A stretch of DNA of 64,000 bases from Erigeron canadensis. Taxonomy: Eukaryota; Streptophyta; Magnoliopsida; Asterales; Asteraceae. Under the pieces are notes generated by a model, which saw nothing but the letters and a program-made list of their open reading frames with translations, was not told the DNA's origin and did not search any database. A program made the position numbers and the translations under genes. Below are positions 22,901 to 35,000 of the stretch, one piece after another. Location of the stretch: positions 7,502,001 to 7,566,000 of the forward strand of contig NC_057765.1 in the NCBI RefSeq assembly GCF_010389155.1, written 5' to 3'. The stretch's first letter is position 1. The number at the start of each line of letters is the position of its first letter.

Positions 22901-25173
22901 ATAATTTTTTTTTCTACAATCACTGCAGAAAAGAGCACTCGCTAAATTGTTACTGTAATAATATACTTTATTCCAATGATAAGTTTATCACAGTATTTTT
23001 TCGTAATATCTGGTAAGAAAAACCCAAATTTTTGTGCATCGGGCTGAACAGACTCGCTTCAGTGCTAAAAGCTTACCATTCTGACCGGATCCTATTTTAA
23101 CACGTCATGCAACCTGCATATATTGCCACTTCTACCTGCCGATTCAGTTATGTTTGAATTTCCGTAATGAAAGAATTTTTTAAGACTTGTATTGTTAATC
23201 CTGCTTAGTTGAATTCGTCTGTAGGCCCTTGACTCCATTGATCTAGAACAAAAAATCAAGCTTACTAGTGAACTGGATGGACATGTTTTAAATTGTGTTC
23301 GTGATCAGAATGGAAATCATGTTATACAGAAGTGTATAGAGAGCATTCCAACCGAGAACATCAAATTCGTGATATTGTCCTTTCGCGGTCAAGTTGCAGC
23401 CTTGTCAAAACATCCTTATGGTTGTCGTGTCATACAGGTACTAGCTAAAACAGGGTTTCATTTTATTTTATTTTTCTCATTGACATTGCCTTATTTATTT
23501 TTATCTTTATTACTAATAGAGAGTGCTAGAGCACGCTACGGATGAACTACACAGCCAGTTTATAGTGGACGAGATTTTGGAATCGGTTTATGATCTTGCA
23601 CAAGATCAGTATGGAAATTATGTAACTCAGGTTTGTTAAATTTTAACAGTGTTCGACCTTTCGTTTAAGTGATAGTTTTCATTTACATTAGTGTGTTTGG
23701 TTGTGGTACTTACAGTATGTGTTGGAGGGTGGGAAACCTGAAGAAAGAAGCCAAACCATACACAAGTTGGCAGGCCATATAGTGCAACTAAGCCAACACA
23801 AATTTGCATCAAATGTTATAGAGAAATGTTTGGAATACAGTGAGTCAGATGCAAAAGAAATCTTGATACAAGAGATTATTGGAGATGCTGACGGCAACGA
23901 TAACTTATTGGTGAGTGGAATTAAATCTTAATGCCCTCATTAATTTTTAGAAAAGTAATGGCCATAATGGATAACTTTTGCCTTTTTGGATGTGTTGCGC
24001 TGACTGAAAACACTCTTTATCCCAAGTTGTATCATTTCAGTAGTAATCTAGTTTTGTGGATAAGTTCAATGTATTAAGAATATATTTTGGGCTAAGCCTG
24101 ATCCCATTGACCCCCTCAACTCATCAAACCCCATTCCTTTAAAGCCATTAATTTTTCACACATTCAAAGCCTGACCAACTAGTTGATAAATAAATGGGTT
24201 GAAAATTTTATCTCTAGTTCTAACCTATACCTATTTATAATGTGTATAGTTAATGGTGAAGGACCAATTTGCAAATTATGTGGTCCAAAAGGTTCTTCAA
24301 ACGTGTAGCGCCCAACAACGGGAAGTATTGCTTGGTCGTATAAAAGGTCATCTCAATTCGTTGAAAAAATATACTTATGGGAAACATATTGTTGCTCGCT
24401 TTGAACACCTGTACAGTGAAGGTATGTGTATGCTTAGTTACTTATTTGGATCATTATATATGAGTATGTGTTTCTGTAAATAATCAGAGTTCGTCAAGCA
24501 ACACAACCACATCCAACTAGGATTACGATCCCTTGAAAACTTATCATGACTTAATTACAATTCAAGTGCACTACCAAAGACTCCATGTCCCTATATCTGC
24601 AAATACCTTCTTCAGAAAATTACAGCATTTAACTTGACTCATGTGGTTTAAGTACCCTCATTGACCAAGACTAATATCATCAACATGTATATGTCATTAC
24701 ACTACTAGCTCTCCCTTCCCTGTCAGAAATATGGGTTTGCTTACTTAGAATATTTCCAAAAAAGAAAATTTTGCAAATTTTATGAGATGGGACGAGGTAG
24801 TATATCACTTGTTCTGTATACGCTTCGACTGTCTAAGTTCAGTGTTTCGCTTTTAATTCCATCACTCCTCTCATTAATGAATATATTAGCACTTCAAACA
24901 GGTGCTTCAATTTGTCTCACCTATTTGATTAGAGCTATTAGAACAACGGTTTCTGGGAATTTTAGTTTTTGAAATTCTGTACCAGAATACCCCTGAACTA
25001 GAAAATGCAAGTTGATAGTCTATAAAGATATGCAGTTAGAAATATGTTGCCTTTTTGAGTTTCAGCAGGATACTCGAGATTTCATTTCATGGTTCCGAGT
25101 TATAAACAAAAAAAATACTGACAATTTTATTTGTATCGTTAATTCCGCAGAAATTGAGGAGGTTGGTTCATAA
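19329..25173 (+). CDS. PUM: Pumilio-family RNA-binding protein (PUM-HD), nine exons
   Basis: Exons are 19329-19835, 20470-21539, 21893-22034, 22561-22668, 23225-23437, 23520-23630, 23716-23910, 24250-24421 and 25151-25173; they total 2541 bases and 846 codons with every junction in phase. The long N-terminus is low-complexity (Ser/Asn/Pro-rich), as in plant group I PUM proteins. The C-terminal 340 or so residues form eight PUM repeats. Their base-reading residues, R1 to R8, are S-R-Q, N-Y-Q, C-R-Q, N-H-Q, C-R-Q, N-Y-Q, S-N-E and N-Y-Q, which by the known Pumilio code predicts an RNA site of the form UGUAUAUA. PUM proteins bind such sites in 3'UTRs and repress translation or stability in the cytoplasm. 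Intron 2 uses a GC donor (21540). The start is the first ATG of an open frame in good context (GTCAAAATGGCG). The C-terminus E-E-V-G-S is short after repeat 8. Confidence 0.93.
21540..21892 (+). other. GC-AG intron of the Pumilio gene
   Basis: The exon ends GAATTCAG and the intron begins GCAAGT; the acceptor is TGTGCAG. Joining gives ATT-GAA-TTC-AG|T-GTT-GAT-CAA, i.e. [11 protein letters not shown], the conserved first PUM repeat. No nearby GT donor restores this frame. AG|GCAAGT is the favoured context for rare GC donors. Confidence 0.9.
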
Positions 25174-25500
25174 CTTGCAGCTGATCAGCAATCACAATCT
25201 GTATAGTTTCCGTATTTTTAGTCTTGAAGAACCAAACAGTATTTCAAGTGAGGTTGTCAGAAAGTTGACGTCTCGTGTTGAACTGTGCACAAAATCCGGG
25301 TTGTATATTTGCAATATCTTCTTATATAGCTAGTTTGACAGCGTATATATATGTGTGTAAAGGGGGATTAGACAGAATAGAGTTCCTTTTTAGTGATGTA
25401 AATAGACCCAAATCATGTTTTTCAAGTGTCTGGTTGTTCAACCATTCTCTAGAAATTAATAAGAAATAACTGCTTCTAAAATTTCATTCTTTCCTGTCTC
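25174..25500 (+). promoter_or_regulatory. Pumilio 3'UTR with a PUM-type site
   Basis: TGTAAATA at 25397-25404 matches the UGUANAUA consensus read by Pumilio proteins, and TGTATATT at 25302-25309 is a near match. Both lie downstream of the stop codon on the transcribed strand, so the protein may bind its own message. The poly(A) site is not determined. Confidence 0.5.
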
Positions 25501-25597
25501 ACGAGACAATAACCAGGGCTTGACTAGTTACCGTCATGACTGGTTTGCATTCTACCAGAACTAAGAATTTCGTTCCCTATCATTCATTGCATGTCGA

Positions 25598-25860
25598 TCA
25601 TGTACTAATAAGTAATAACAAAGGTACATGGTATATGCCAGTACATTTAAATACAAAATAAATGAAAATACTAACAAGGTAACAAACATAAACTGAAAAT
25701 AAACCAGTAATTAGTTCAAATGGTAAATCACTTAGTATATTTGCAATAGTACTTAAAAATTCTATGTACACTAGCCAAGGATATAAAACAAAAATCCTCA
25801 CAGCAAGAAACTCAACTTGGTCCCATATCAACTCTAATAATTTAGTTGACGAAGAAGACT
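25598..25860 (-). repeat. Block resembling 56900-57215
   Basis: TAGTTCAAATGG and TTGGTCCCATA, with AACTC a few bases further on, occur in the same order and orientation here and at 56990-57205. On the minus strand this region encodes W-D-Q-x-E-F in both copies. It may be a dispersed gene-end fragment or an old segmental copy. I recognise no protein family. Confidence 0.4.
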
Positions 25861-25987
25861 TTTAAAATTTAAACTACTAATAATTTAGTTGGTGAAGACC
25901 GATCATAGCCTTTAGTCTTTTATCCAAGCAAAAACCACTTTTTAGTACCCTCTGATCTTTTATCCATGCAGAACAAGTAACACTTGA

Positions 25988-26020
25988 ATGGCTTCCACTT
26001 CTTTCAATACCGGTTTGTAG
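25988..26020 (+). promoter_or_regulatory. Upstream ORF or displaced N-terminus of the TNL
   Basis: ATG at 25988 opens M-A-S-T-S-F-N-T-G-L and stops at TAG 26018-26020, two bases before the TNL ATG at 26023. M-A-S-T-S is a common TNL N-terminus, so this may be the ancestral start, now shifted out of frame. The word GTTTGYAGATATGACG occurs at 26013 and again near 26060, which suggests a small duplication disturbed the start. Confidence 0.5.
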
Positions 26021-26022
26021 AT

Positions 26023-29000
26023 ATGACGAAGATCTTTAATCCGATTTCTAATAATAATGTTTGCAGATATGACGTGTTTCTAAGTTTCCGAGGAGAGACT
26101 CGTCATGGTTTTACAGATCATCTCTATACGGCGTTACTAAACGCAGGACTAGTCCCTTTCAGGGATAATGATGACATTGACAGAGGGGAAGATCTAAAGC
26201 CAGAAATCAAGAGAGGAATTAGAGAATCAAGAGCGTCAATAGTTGTACTATCCAACAAGTATGCGACTTCTAGATGGTGTCTTGACGAGCTATGTTTGAT
26301 CCTAGAACAAGCGACTACGCGAAGACATTTTGTTTTACCCATTTTTTATCATGCTGATCCCTCACATGTTAGGAATCAAGAGGAAAGTTTTGAAATAAAT
26401 GTGCAATGCAATACACAGTGGACAGAAGATAACGTTGAAAGGTGGAAGGCAGCCCTTAGGAAGGTTGGCAATATGGCTGGTGAAGTTTCTAGGGGGTATG
26501 TATCTCTATATGTTCCTCTTATATTCTACTATCAGGAATTTTTAGCCATCTACAACGATCATACAAAATTTATTATGCAGTGTACAACTTTATTATGCAG
26601 TGTACAACTGTATCATGCAGAAATTGTTGTAGATAGTTAAAGTTTGTTGTAAAATTATCACTTCCCTTGGGTTTAGGGTCTCTCTTAAGGTCTCTAAAGA
26701 ACTTAAGAACTTATGGGGTGTTTGGTAGGAGGGAATCATAGAGAATGGAAATGTAATAGAGAATGAAAATAGTGAGAAAGAGAATTAGTATTTAAAATTT
26801 GTAGAGAATGGAGAAAATGGAATTGATTCCCCTTTCTCATTCTCTTTCTTTGTTGCAAACAAATAAGGGAAGTCTTTCCTATTTTCTTTCTTCCATTTCC
26901 ATTCAATCATACCAAACATCCTTATAAAGAAGCTCTTAGGAAATCAATGAAACTCAAAGGAACTAAAAAAAAAGATATCTAGAGTGAGAAACTAGTTTTT
27001 ATTTCTTTTCGTGGATGATTTACAAATGAGAGTGGAGGCTTCTTTTTATAGGCAAAGAAAAGGCTCCATTATATCCTCCATGACATCATACTACAATAAT
27101 ACATATGAAAATATCTAGATATAAAAATCTGGATGAAAAATTTAGATACATTGACCACTTTAAGAGTGATTAAGACCTTATTTATTTTTAAGCGCACTTT
27201 AAGTGCACTTATCATACTATTAAGACAATATTAAACAAACGATAGTACGATACAACATATTAAATTTCTTTATGACAACTAAGGATTCGGACGACCCATC
27301 GCCATTGTTGAGCTTTAATCTCCATCGTTGGTTGTGGTTGGGACCGTGAATAATGAACTTTGGTGAAGTGGGGGAGCTTATTGAGATATCAAGATAAGCT
27401 TGATCCCATTCATGCACTTGTGGACGATGTGTATGTCTTTGGTCCCATTTAGAATGTCTGGGTGCTTTTCCGCAACCACTTGTTTGCTACAGTCAACGTC
27501 GTGTGAGTTTTTATCTAGGATTTGTGATGATTCTGTTTATAAAACGAGTATGTCCGACTCATATCCATCCAACCTTGGGTGAACTCATCTAGGTTGCATC
27601 TACATGTTCTTATGAAAGTTGGGTTCATAAAGAGTAACTAAACAATGCTTCTTGGGGCCTCTTCGTAATACATAAATCCATTCATTTATTGGAAGAAACC
27701 ACCGGAGAAGACGGAAGTATTGAGTTCACTCTTAGAGAGTTCACCTATTCGCATTGAACTAGGTAGGTTAAGAGCTTTTGGGAGTTAAAGGCGAAAGCCA
27801 TGCAGAAAGCTTTGGTAAGGTACATAAGAAGCTTATAGTTTCCTCTGGCATTTGGTCGTTTGATACGTAGAGTACTAAAATATGGGTGGTCTAGGTGGAA
27901 ATAAAGGCCATTTAGGGGTCTGCCATGTATTTTTATGGCGATGGTGAGTAACTTTTTCCAGGTTAAGAAGGTTTGGTCGGTTATGATGTTTTTCTTGACT
28001 GCTTTTATGATTTCGCCTGGAACACCTTTTTCTTTTAGTTGTTGATGAAATGGCTTGGTTGGTTTTGAGGTACTCATTGTGGTTTGTGGATATTGTTTCA
28101 TGCCTTTGTACTTCTAATTATAGCCATCATTCCTGGGATTCTTCGTGCCCTTGTGCTAAATAGTAAAGGTCCATTGTGTTTTTGAGAAGGATGACATCTT
28201 CTAATAATAATAAACTGTTGAACTTATTGTAATCTTTCTGTAGCATCATTTTGTCTTTTTTAGTGGGAAACTTTGCAGGTGTTAGGGGTGAGCAAAAACC
28301 ATGAAAACCGAAAAATCCGAATCGAAAAAACCGAAAACCGGAAAAGTCAATGGTTTTCGGTTTTGATTCTCTAAAAACCGATTCGGTTTCGGTTTTATAT
28401 GAAAATCCAAAGCAAAAAACCTAACCAAATATATATATATATTTTATATTATTTTGCGTTTATTAACTTTTAATACCAATTTTCATTAAAATTTAATCTT
28501 AATCTTAATATATACTAAAAACTAGTTGAATTAATGATTTATTGACCAATCACATCACTCGATTTCATCAAATCAACTCTCGCTTATATCATCATAATCT
28601 TAATAATCATTATTTAAATATATATTACTACCTAAAAACCTAACCGAAAAAGACCCAAACCAAAACCCAATAGTTTTAAATTTCAAAATCTAAATTATAA
28701 TTGATTGACTTTTGGTTTTAGTCAAAAATCGACCCAAACCGAACCGTACTCCAAGGTGCCATCATTTCTATCATTTCATCAAACCCCTTTTTCGCTCCCA
28801 AAACTACGAACTCTATTTTTCAATCCGTTCACATGGACTGTGTGCCACTCACGCACTCACAAATACAAGATGGTCATAGCCAACGCTGCCAAACCAAGAA
28901 AAACGACAATCAAGTAAAACTCTTACAGATGGATACATACAGATTGAAAAATTCCTTATCAATTCAACCGACGTTGCCACGTAACTCCAATTTAATCTCT

Positions 29001-32000
29001 TACTCAATACTTTATTGCTTATAATTGTTCTATATATTTAATAAATCCAATTGATTAGTATTTGTAATTAGGTATGTTTAATATTATATATTCAACTGAT
29101 GTTTCAATATTGTATGTTACCATATACTTATAGTAATTTTTTAACTGAATGTATTGATTGTTGATTAGAGAAACACTCCATCAATATGAATGGAGTAAAA
29201 ATTTAGGCATGTTTAGTTGTGAAAAATGTTTTATAGTTTTCCATTTCTCATTTTCTAGAAAATGGAAAAGCAGATTTTCATCTCTAGAAAACAAATGAAA
29301 ATTTTGAAAATACGTTTAAAACTAGAAAATGATATATTCATTTTCCATATAAAAGAACATGTATAAATACACTTGGTTAAGTGAGAGGTTGGGTAAGAAC
29401 TCCCAAGCCGAATCTGTGCTCTTTAAGTAGTCTTGGTAAATATTCTTTCTCCCTTCCTAACCTAACCCTCTGTTTCCCGTAGGCGGGGGGGTGACGGGGC
29501 GAGGGGTGACCTTGGTTTTAAAAAGCGATAAGGTCCATTTCCAAAACGTAAAGCGCTTATCGGAAAAGCGGCAGATTTTCGTACTCGAAGCGCACACTTT
29601 TATTAAAATATTATAAATTATATATATAGTATTTGTAACACATAAATAATACTAAAACAACATTATATGTATAAAATTGTTGGGTTTATGGAGACTTGAT
29701 AGGCAAGCCCAGTTTAGAAGGCTGTTAAGGCAGCAGGCCTTACAACTTAAGTCACAGCAGGCCCTTTAATTAACTTAGGCCTGGTTACTTGGTAACTTGG
29801 GAATTAAGTCATTAACCCTAATCTATCTATTATAAATATATTTTTAGGTACTTGTAATTCCTCATCACGAGAGTGAGAGGCAGAAAGCTTTAATAAAACA
29901 TTCTAGTTGCAGCCCGTGGATTAGTTCACACAGTTTAGTGTGAGATACCACGTTAAATCTCTCGTGTCCTTCATTCTTGTTCTTTTCTGGTTCTTAATTG
30001 TGTGGGTGCAGTTTATTCCTTACAAGTGGTATCCGAGCAGGTTTCACATCGATCACACAACCGTCACCTACCCAGCCGTTACCCAGATTAGGGTTCCAGC
30101 CAAGCCGTCACCCAGATTAGGGTTTCGGCCAAAACCAACCACTGCATCCACCACAGTCAGCCAGAACAACCATAATTAGGTCTGATTTGGGAGAATTAGA
30201 CAGAATTAGGTCTGATTTGGTAAAATCAGGTCTGATTTTGGGCAGATTAGGGTTCAATTGGGTGGATTAGGGTTTAATTGGGCAGACTAGGGCTCAATTT
30301 GGCAGATTAGGGTTTTCAGTTTGTGAATTAGCAGCTGATTTTGGGGAATTCCAGGTCAGTAAGCTTCGATTTTGGGTATATTGCATTAATCAGCAGTCGG
30401 TTTTTGGGTATACAGTGTCAATCAGCAGTCGATTTGGGTCTTCATTGTTAATCAGCGGCAGATATACTGTTTTCTCTTATTAGATGCTCTCTTTTCGTGA
30501 TCAGTTTTTTGTTAAGTCAATATAATGGCAGAAGACGGAAAGATTACAATTGAAAAGTTTAACGGGAAAAATTTCGGTTGGTGGAAGATGCAAGTAGAGG
30601 ATTTGCTAGTTCAAAAAGATTTGGATGTTGTGTTGTCGGGTGAAAGACCAGAGAGTATAAAACAAGACGAATGGGATACTTTGGATAAGAAAGCCAAGGC
30701 AGTTTTTCGGCTGACATTATCTAAGGATGTTGCGTTCAACATTCTAAAAGAAAAGACAGCGAAGGAAATCATGGATGCGTTGTCTAATATGTACGAGAAG
30801 CCTTCGGCAGCAAATTAAGTTTTCTTGATTCGAGATTTGGTGAATACAAGGATGAAGGAAGGAAGTTCAGTAACAGTGCACATCAATAATATGAACTCGA
30901 TTTTGTCTAGACTTGAGTCAGTGGAGATAAAATTCGATGATGAGGTCCAGGCTTTGCTACTGTTATCTTCATTACCTGACAGTTGGTCCGGAACTGTTAC
31001 AGCCGTTACAAGTTCAGCAGGATCCAAAAAGCTCACTTTTGAAGGGATTCGAGATTTAATTCTAGGCGAAGCCGTGAGACGAAAGAATTCTGTTGAATCG
31101 AGTGACTTGTTGAATGTAGGTAGAGGAAGGAGTAATAACAGAGGTAGTAGAAGCGAAAACAGATAAGGAGTCAGTCTAAGGCTCGTAATGATGTGACCTG
31201 TTGGAACTGTAAGGAGGTCGGTCATTTTAGGAATCAATGTCCGAATGAAAAGAAAGAGGCGAATACTACTTTTGCTTCAGATGATGAAGCAGATTAGCTT
31301 TAATCTGTAGTATAGATAGTATGGATTCCTGGGTAATGGATTCTGGTGCTTCGTTTCATGCTACCCACGACAGTGTAACGTTGAAGAATTTTAAAGTAGG
31401 GGACTTCGGAAAGGTTAAGCCGGTAAATGATGATATTCTTGATGTTACGGGCACAGGAGATGTTGATTTGATAACTTCAGCCGATACTACTTGGACTTTA
31501 AAAGACGTGAGGGTTATTCCAAGCTTGAAGAAGAGTTTAATTTCAGTTGGGCAGTTGGATGACTCGGGGCACGAGGTAAAGTTCAGGAATGGGAAGTGGG
31601 AAGTTGTTAAAGGTAATCTCGTGATAGCTCGTGGACACAAGAGAGGTTCATTATACTTTGTTAGCTTGACATCAGAATAGATCAATTCTGAAGAAAAAAG
31701 AAGTCCGGTTCACAGAATCTCGTGGGCAGAAGAGGGTTTGCTTTGCAAGAGAGAAACCTAGAGCCAATGTGAAGATTCAGGATGAACGAGTTCGGAAGGT
31801 TAGACCAGTCAAGGGACATCGTGACAGTGGGAGCATTGGCAGTAAGCTAGTCAAAGCTTCAGTTACATCTTCCCGACGACAGTGGGTTGTAAAAACCAGT
31901 ATTTCGACTGATAAAGTCTCTCCAGATGATTTCTTGCTTATAAAGGAGAGTGTTTGTTCTCAGAATTTCTTAGGGTCTGGCAGTTCGTTTCAGTAGGAGC

Positions 32001-35000
32001 CGGTAGAGACAGAGAACGAGTCAGGGGCAGAGATAGCCGTGACTGTTGAGTTGAAGCTCACTGGAGTTTCAACAGACCTTCAGGTTAGCTGATAAGAAGG
32101 TTGCTGCAACTAAGATGAAATGATGGAGTTACTAGACGTACAAGTACAAGTATTCACAGCGGAAGGCAGTTTGAAGATTATCAAGCCTCCAAGTGGGAGA
32201 TTGTTGGGTTTATGGAGACTTGATAGGCAAGCCCAGTTTAGAAGGCTGTCAAGGCAGCAGGCCTTACAACTTAAGTCACAGTAGGCCCTTTAATTAACTT
32301 AGGCCTGGTTACTTGGTAACTTGGGAATTAAGTCATTAACCTAATCTATCTATTATAAATATATTGTTATGTACTTGTAATTCCTCATCACGAGAGTGAG
32401 AGGCAGAAAGCTTTAATAAAACATTCTAGTTGCAGCCCGTGGATTAGTTCACACAGTTTAGTGTGAGATACCACGTTAAATTTCTCGTGTCCTTCATTCT
32501 TGTTATTTTTCTGGTTCCTATTGTGTGCGTGTGCAGTTTTATTCCTAACAAAAATACCATCAATGCCATTATATATATATATATATATCAAAAACTCTTT
32601 AATGTAGCAACGACACCGTTAAGTAGCAAAACAACCTAGCAGCTATAGGAACTTCTGTACCAGAAACAATGGTATCTCCAATTATAGCCCCCCACAGAAG
32701 ATAGCCAAATAGGTATTCAAAAGTAGGTTGCTTAGAGGTTCTAAGGTTAAACTAAGAGCCTTAATCACTTTTATCTTCACTTTTTACAGCAGCATGGAGA
32801 TGAATAAAGAGATAATGGTTGTTCGTACCTTCAATTAGGTTAAAACCCCCATTAGGTTTAATGACCTTATCTTTCCCACCCTTATTATTCCCACCTTTAT
32901 CAATGCCGCCCTAATCTTTAGAGTACTATACCCAATTAATTACTAAATGGACCTAACTTCTGGGACTATTTCACACTCCATATTCTCTAAAGACTTACAT
33001 ACAAAAATGAGAACGCTTTTTTACAAAAATCCTACGCTTTTTAGTGCCTAGCGCTTATTGAAAAAGCACTAAAAATCGCAACAATCGCATGCTTGCTTAA
33101 TGTACAATAAAGCGTTTAAGCTAGCGCTTAGGAACGCTAACCTTAATCGCACTTAAAGCGCGATTTTAAAACCAAGGGGGTGACAAGGGGAAGGTACAGG
33201 TGAGCAGAGAGTTAATATATTTTGAGGTTTTCAAAATTTTGAAAATGGAAAATGAAAAGTGGAAAACACTAAGATAGTGTTTCTAAATTTCCATAGAAAA
33301 GTGAAAAACAATGTTTTCTGTTTTCTTGGAAAATATTTTTGGAAAACTAGTATTTGATTGCAATTTCTGTTTCTCATGTTTTTTTGGAAAACAAGGGGTG
33401 TTTTCCCTCACTAAACGCGCCCTTGGGGTTCTTACTTTTTGGGGGAATAAGGAGAGGGAATGGGGTTTGGGGAATTTGGACCTTTTAATTACGTGGCATG
33501 CTTACATGGAATTTAACGAATGGCTAATGATGAAAACTAATAATATTTCCTATTATTGAAAACATTTTGAAAATAAAATCCTTATAATAATAAAACCTAA
33601 ATAGGTTCCTTAATAAGAATTTTAGGTAAAAAGGTTATTTTTTTTTATAATGAATTTAACCCTTTACTTAGCACTACTAGGAAGCTTTACGGCCCTTTGC
33701 TTCTTGTGCGTCTACCATTGGTTTGTATAAAGTATAGACGGGACCAAAATCTAATATGTATAAGTTAAGGAATTTGAGAAGTAAACTTTTTAATGACCAA
33801 TTTAACTAATATATCAATCCCTTTTATTTAGAAAATATCACCAAAATTAATAATAACTCGTTTTTTTTAAACATTCTATACTATTTAAACTAAATTGGCG
33901 TGAATAGTAAAGCAAGTTATGGCAACTGGCTCAACAGCTTGCCTACTTGCTTAATTTTAGTATTCTTTATTTTTTTAGCTAACGTGTTGTGCAGATGTTA
34001 GTCTGCCTTTTTGAAGTTTTTATTTTTTATTTTGATTTATATCATTATATTTAGGGTGGTAACTGGTAACGTTTTAGTGTTTCACACTTTGACAACTAAA
34101 TTTTTTAAACTTTTACCCTTAAGGTTTTATATTTGAGAACATGGTGTTAGAATTTTAGTTTTTTTTATTTTACTATTAAAGTTTTTAGTTTTTTATTTTT
34201 ATCGGCCGTGAAAGTTTGCAATTTTTTTTATTTTGCCACGAAAGTTTTGTATATTACGATATATTATGTATTGTTTAATGATGTGTTTAATTTGTCTGAT
34301 AATGAGAGTTGAAGTGTTAAATAAATGTCCCGCATTTAAGCTTATATCGGTTGTTATACCCGGCTGTTGGCCGGGTATTACGCTAGTTAATATTACTACT
34401 TTTACTATTGATAGATATGGACACAAAATTCTCATTTCGTTTTCTTTTTGAACATTCAGTTGGTATGTACGTACCATAGAAAACGAGATGTTGACCATGA
34501 GTCATTACAAGTATTTAGAAGGAAAAAACCCCAAGACTTCCCCGTTCCCACCCATTTAGCTAAAAATTTGTCTTTCTAACTAATTAGACTAAAGTATTTA
34601 GGCCTTTTATACCGCATCTAGCTTCCAGCCTTGTTAAGATGTTCTTGTCTTGTGATAAGCTGTATACTATATATGTCTTAAGAACGAACTTTGGTAAACA
34701 CCAATTCATTTAAATCATCGGGGTAACTCTTTACCCAAAAGAGTATATAGTCCTAAGAGAGTGCACTATTGTATTTTCAAAGCTCTGAGCTTGCTGTGTA
34801 TTTTGATGCAGGTCTGAAACAAAATTTTTGGAAAAAATTGTTGGCATCATTGAGAAAAGGCTTGATCTCAAAAAAGTATACCGTAAAGCCAATCTAGTGG
34901 GGATGGACAATTGGCAAAAGGAGATTGAGGATTGGTTAGAAAGATCCCGTGCTCAAATTCTAGTGGTTTGGGGCATGGGAGGAATTGGTAAGACGACTTT

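Larger units (their letters stand above)
29678..32550 (+). mobile_element. Copia-type LTR element with gag and protease only
   Basis: LTRs are 29678-30024 and 32202-32550 (TGTTGGG start, AACA/TACA end; about a dozen differences by eye). A perfect AAAAT target duplication flanks it (29673-29677 and 32551-32555). The primer site AGTGGTATCCGAGCAGG follows the 5' LTR at 30025, and a purine-rich AAGTGGGAGA precedes the 3' LTR. The interior keeps a copia-type gag, a CCHC knuckle and a protease start, but no integrase, reverse transcriptase or RNase H, so it is a deletion derivative needing help in trans. It lies inside the MITE at 29511-33176, within TNL intron 1. Confidence 0.92.
29511..33176. mobile_element. 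hAT-like MITE with 8-bp target duplication, split by an LTR element
   Basis: The ends CTTGGTTTTAAAA (29511) and TTTTAAAACCAAG (33176) are a perfect 13-base inverted repeat. GGGGTGAC flanks both sides (29503-29510 and 33177-33184); an eight-base duplication is the hAT signature. Internal AAGCGCTTA / GCGCTTA words fold back. Subtracting the LTR element at 29678-32550 leaves about 790 bases. Confidence 0.88.
29204..33423. mobile_element. Outer MITE split by later insertions
   Basis: The left end GGCATGTTTAGTTGTG and the right end CTCACTAAACGCGCCC form an imperfect inverted repeat, with subterminal GAAAATGGAAAA / TTTTCTGTTTTC words on both sides. The MITE at 29511-33176 sits inside it. Removing that insert leaves about 550 bases, a reasonable MITE length. 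Ends are imperfect and no target duplication was resolved. Confidence 0.45.

Noticed and set aside
27745..28101. 118-codon frame on the minus strand in TNL intron 1
   Set aside because: No recognisable domain, no splice context and no neighbours; it may be an old fragment but a gene is not supported.
34233..34498. Frames on both strands in the TNL intron
   Set aside because: AT-rich, featureless and opposite each other; no support.
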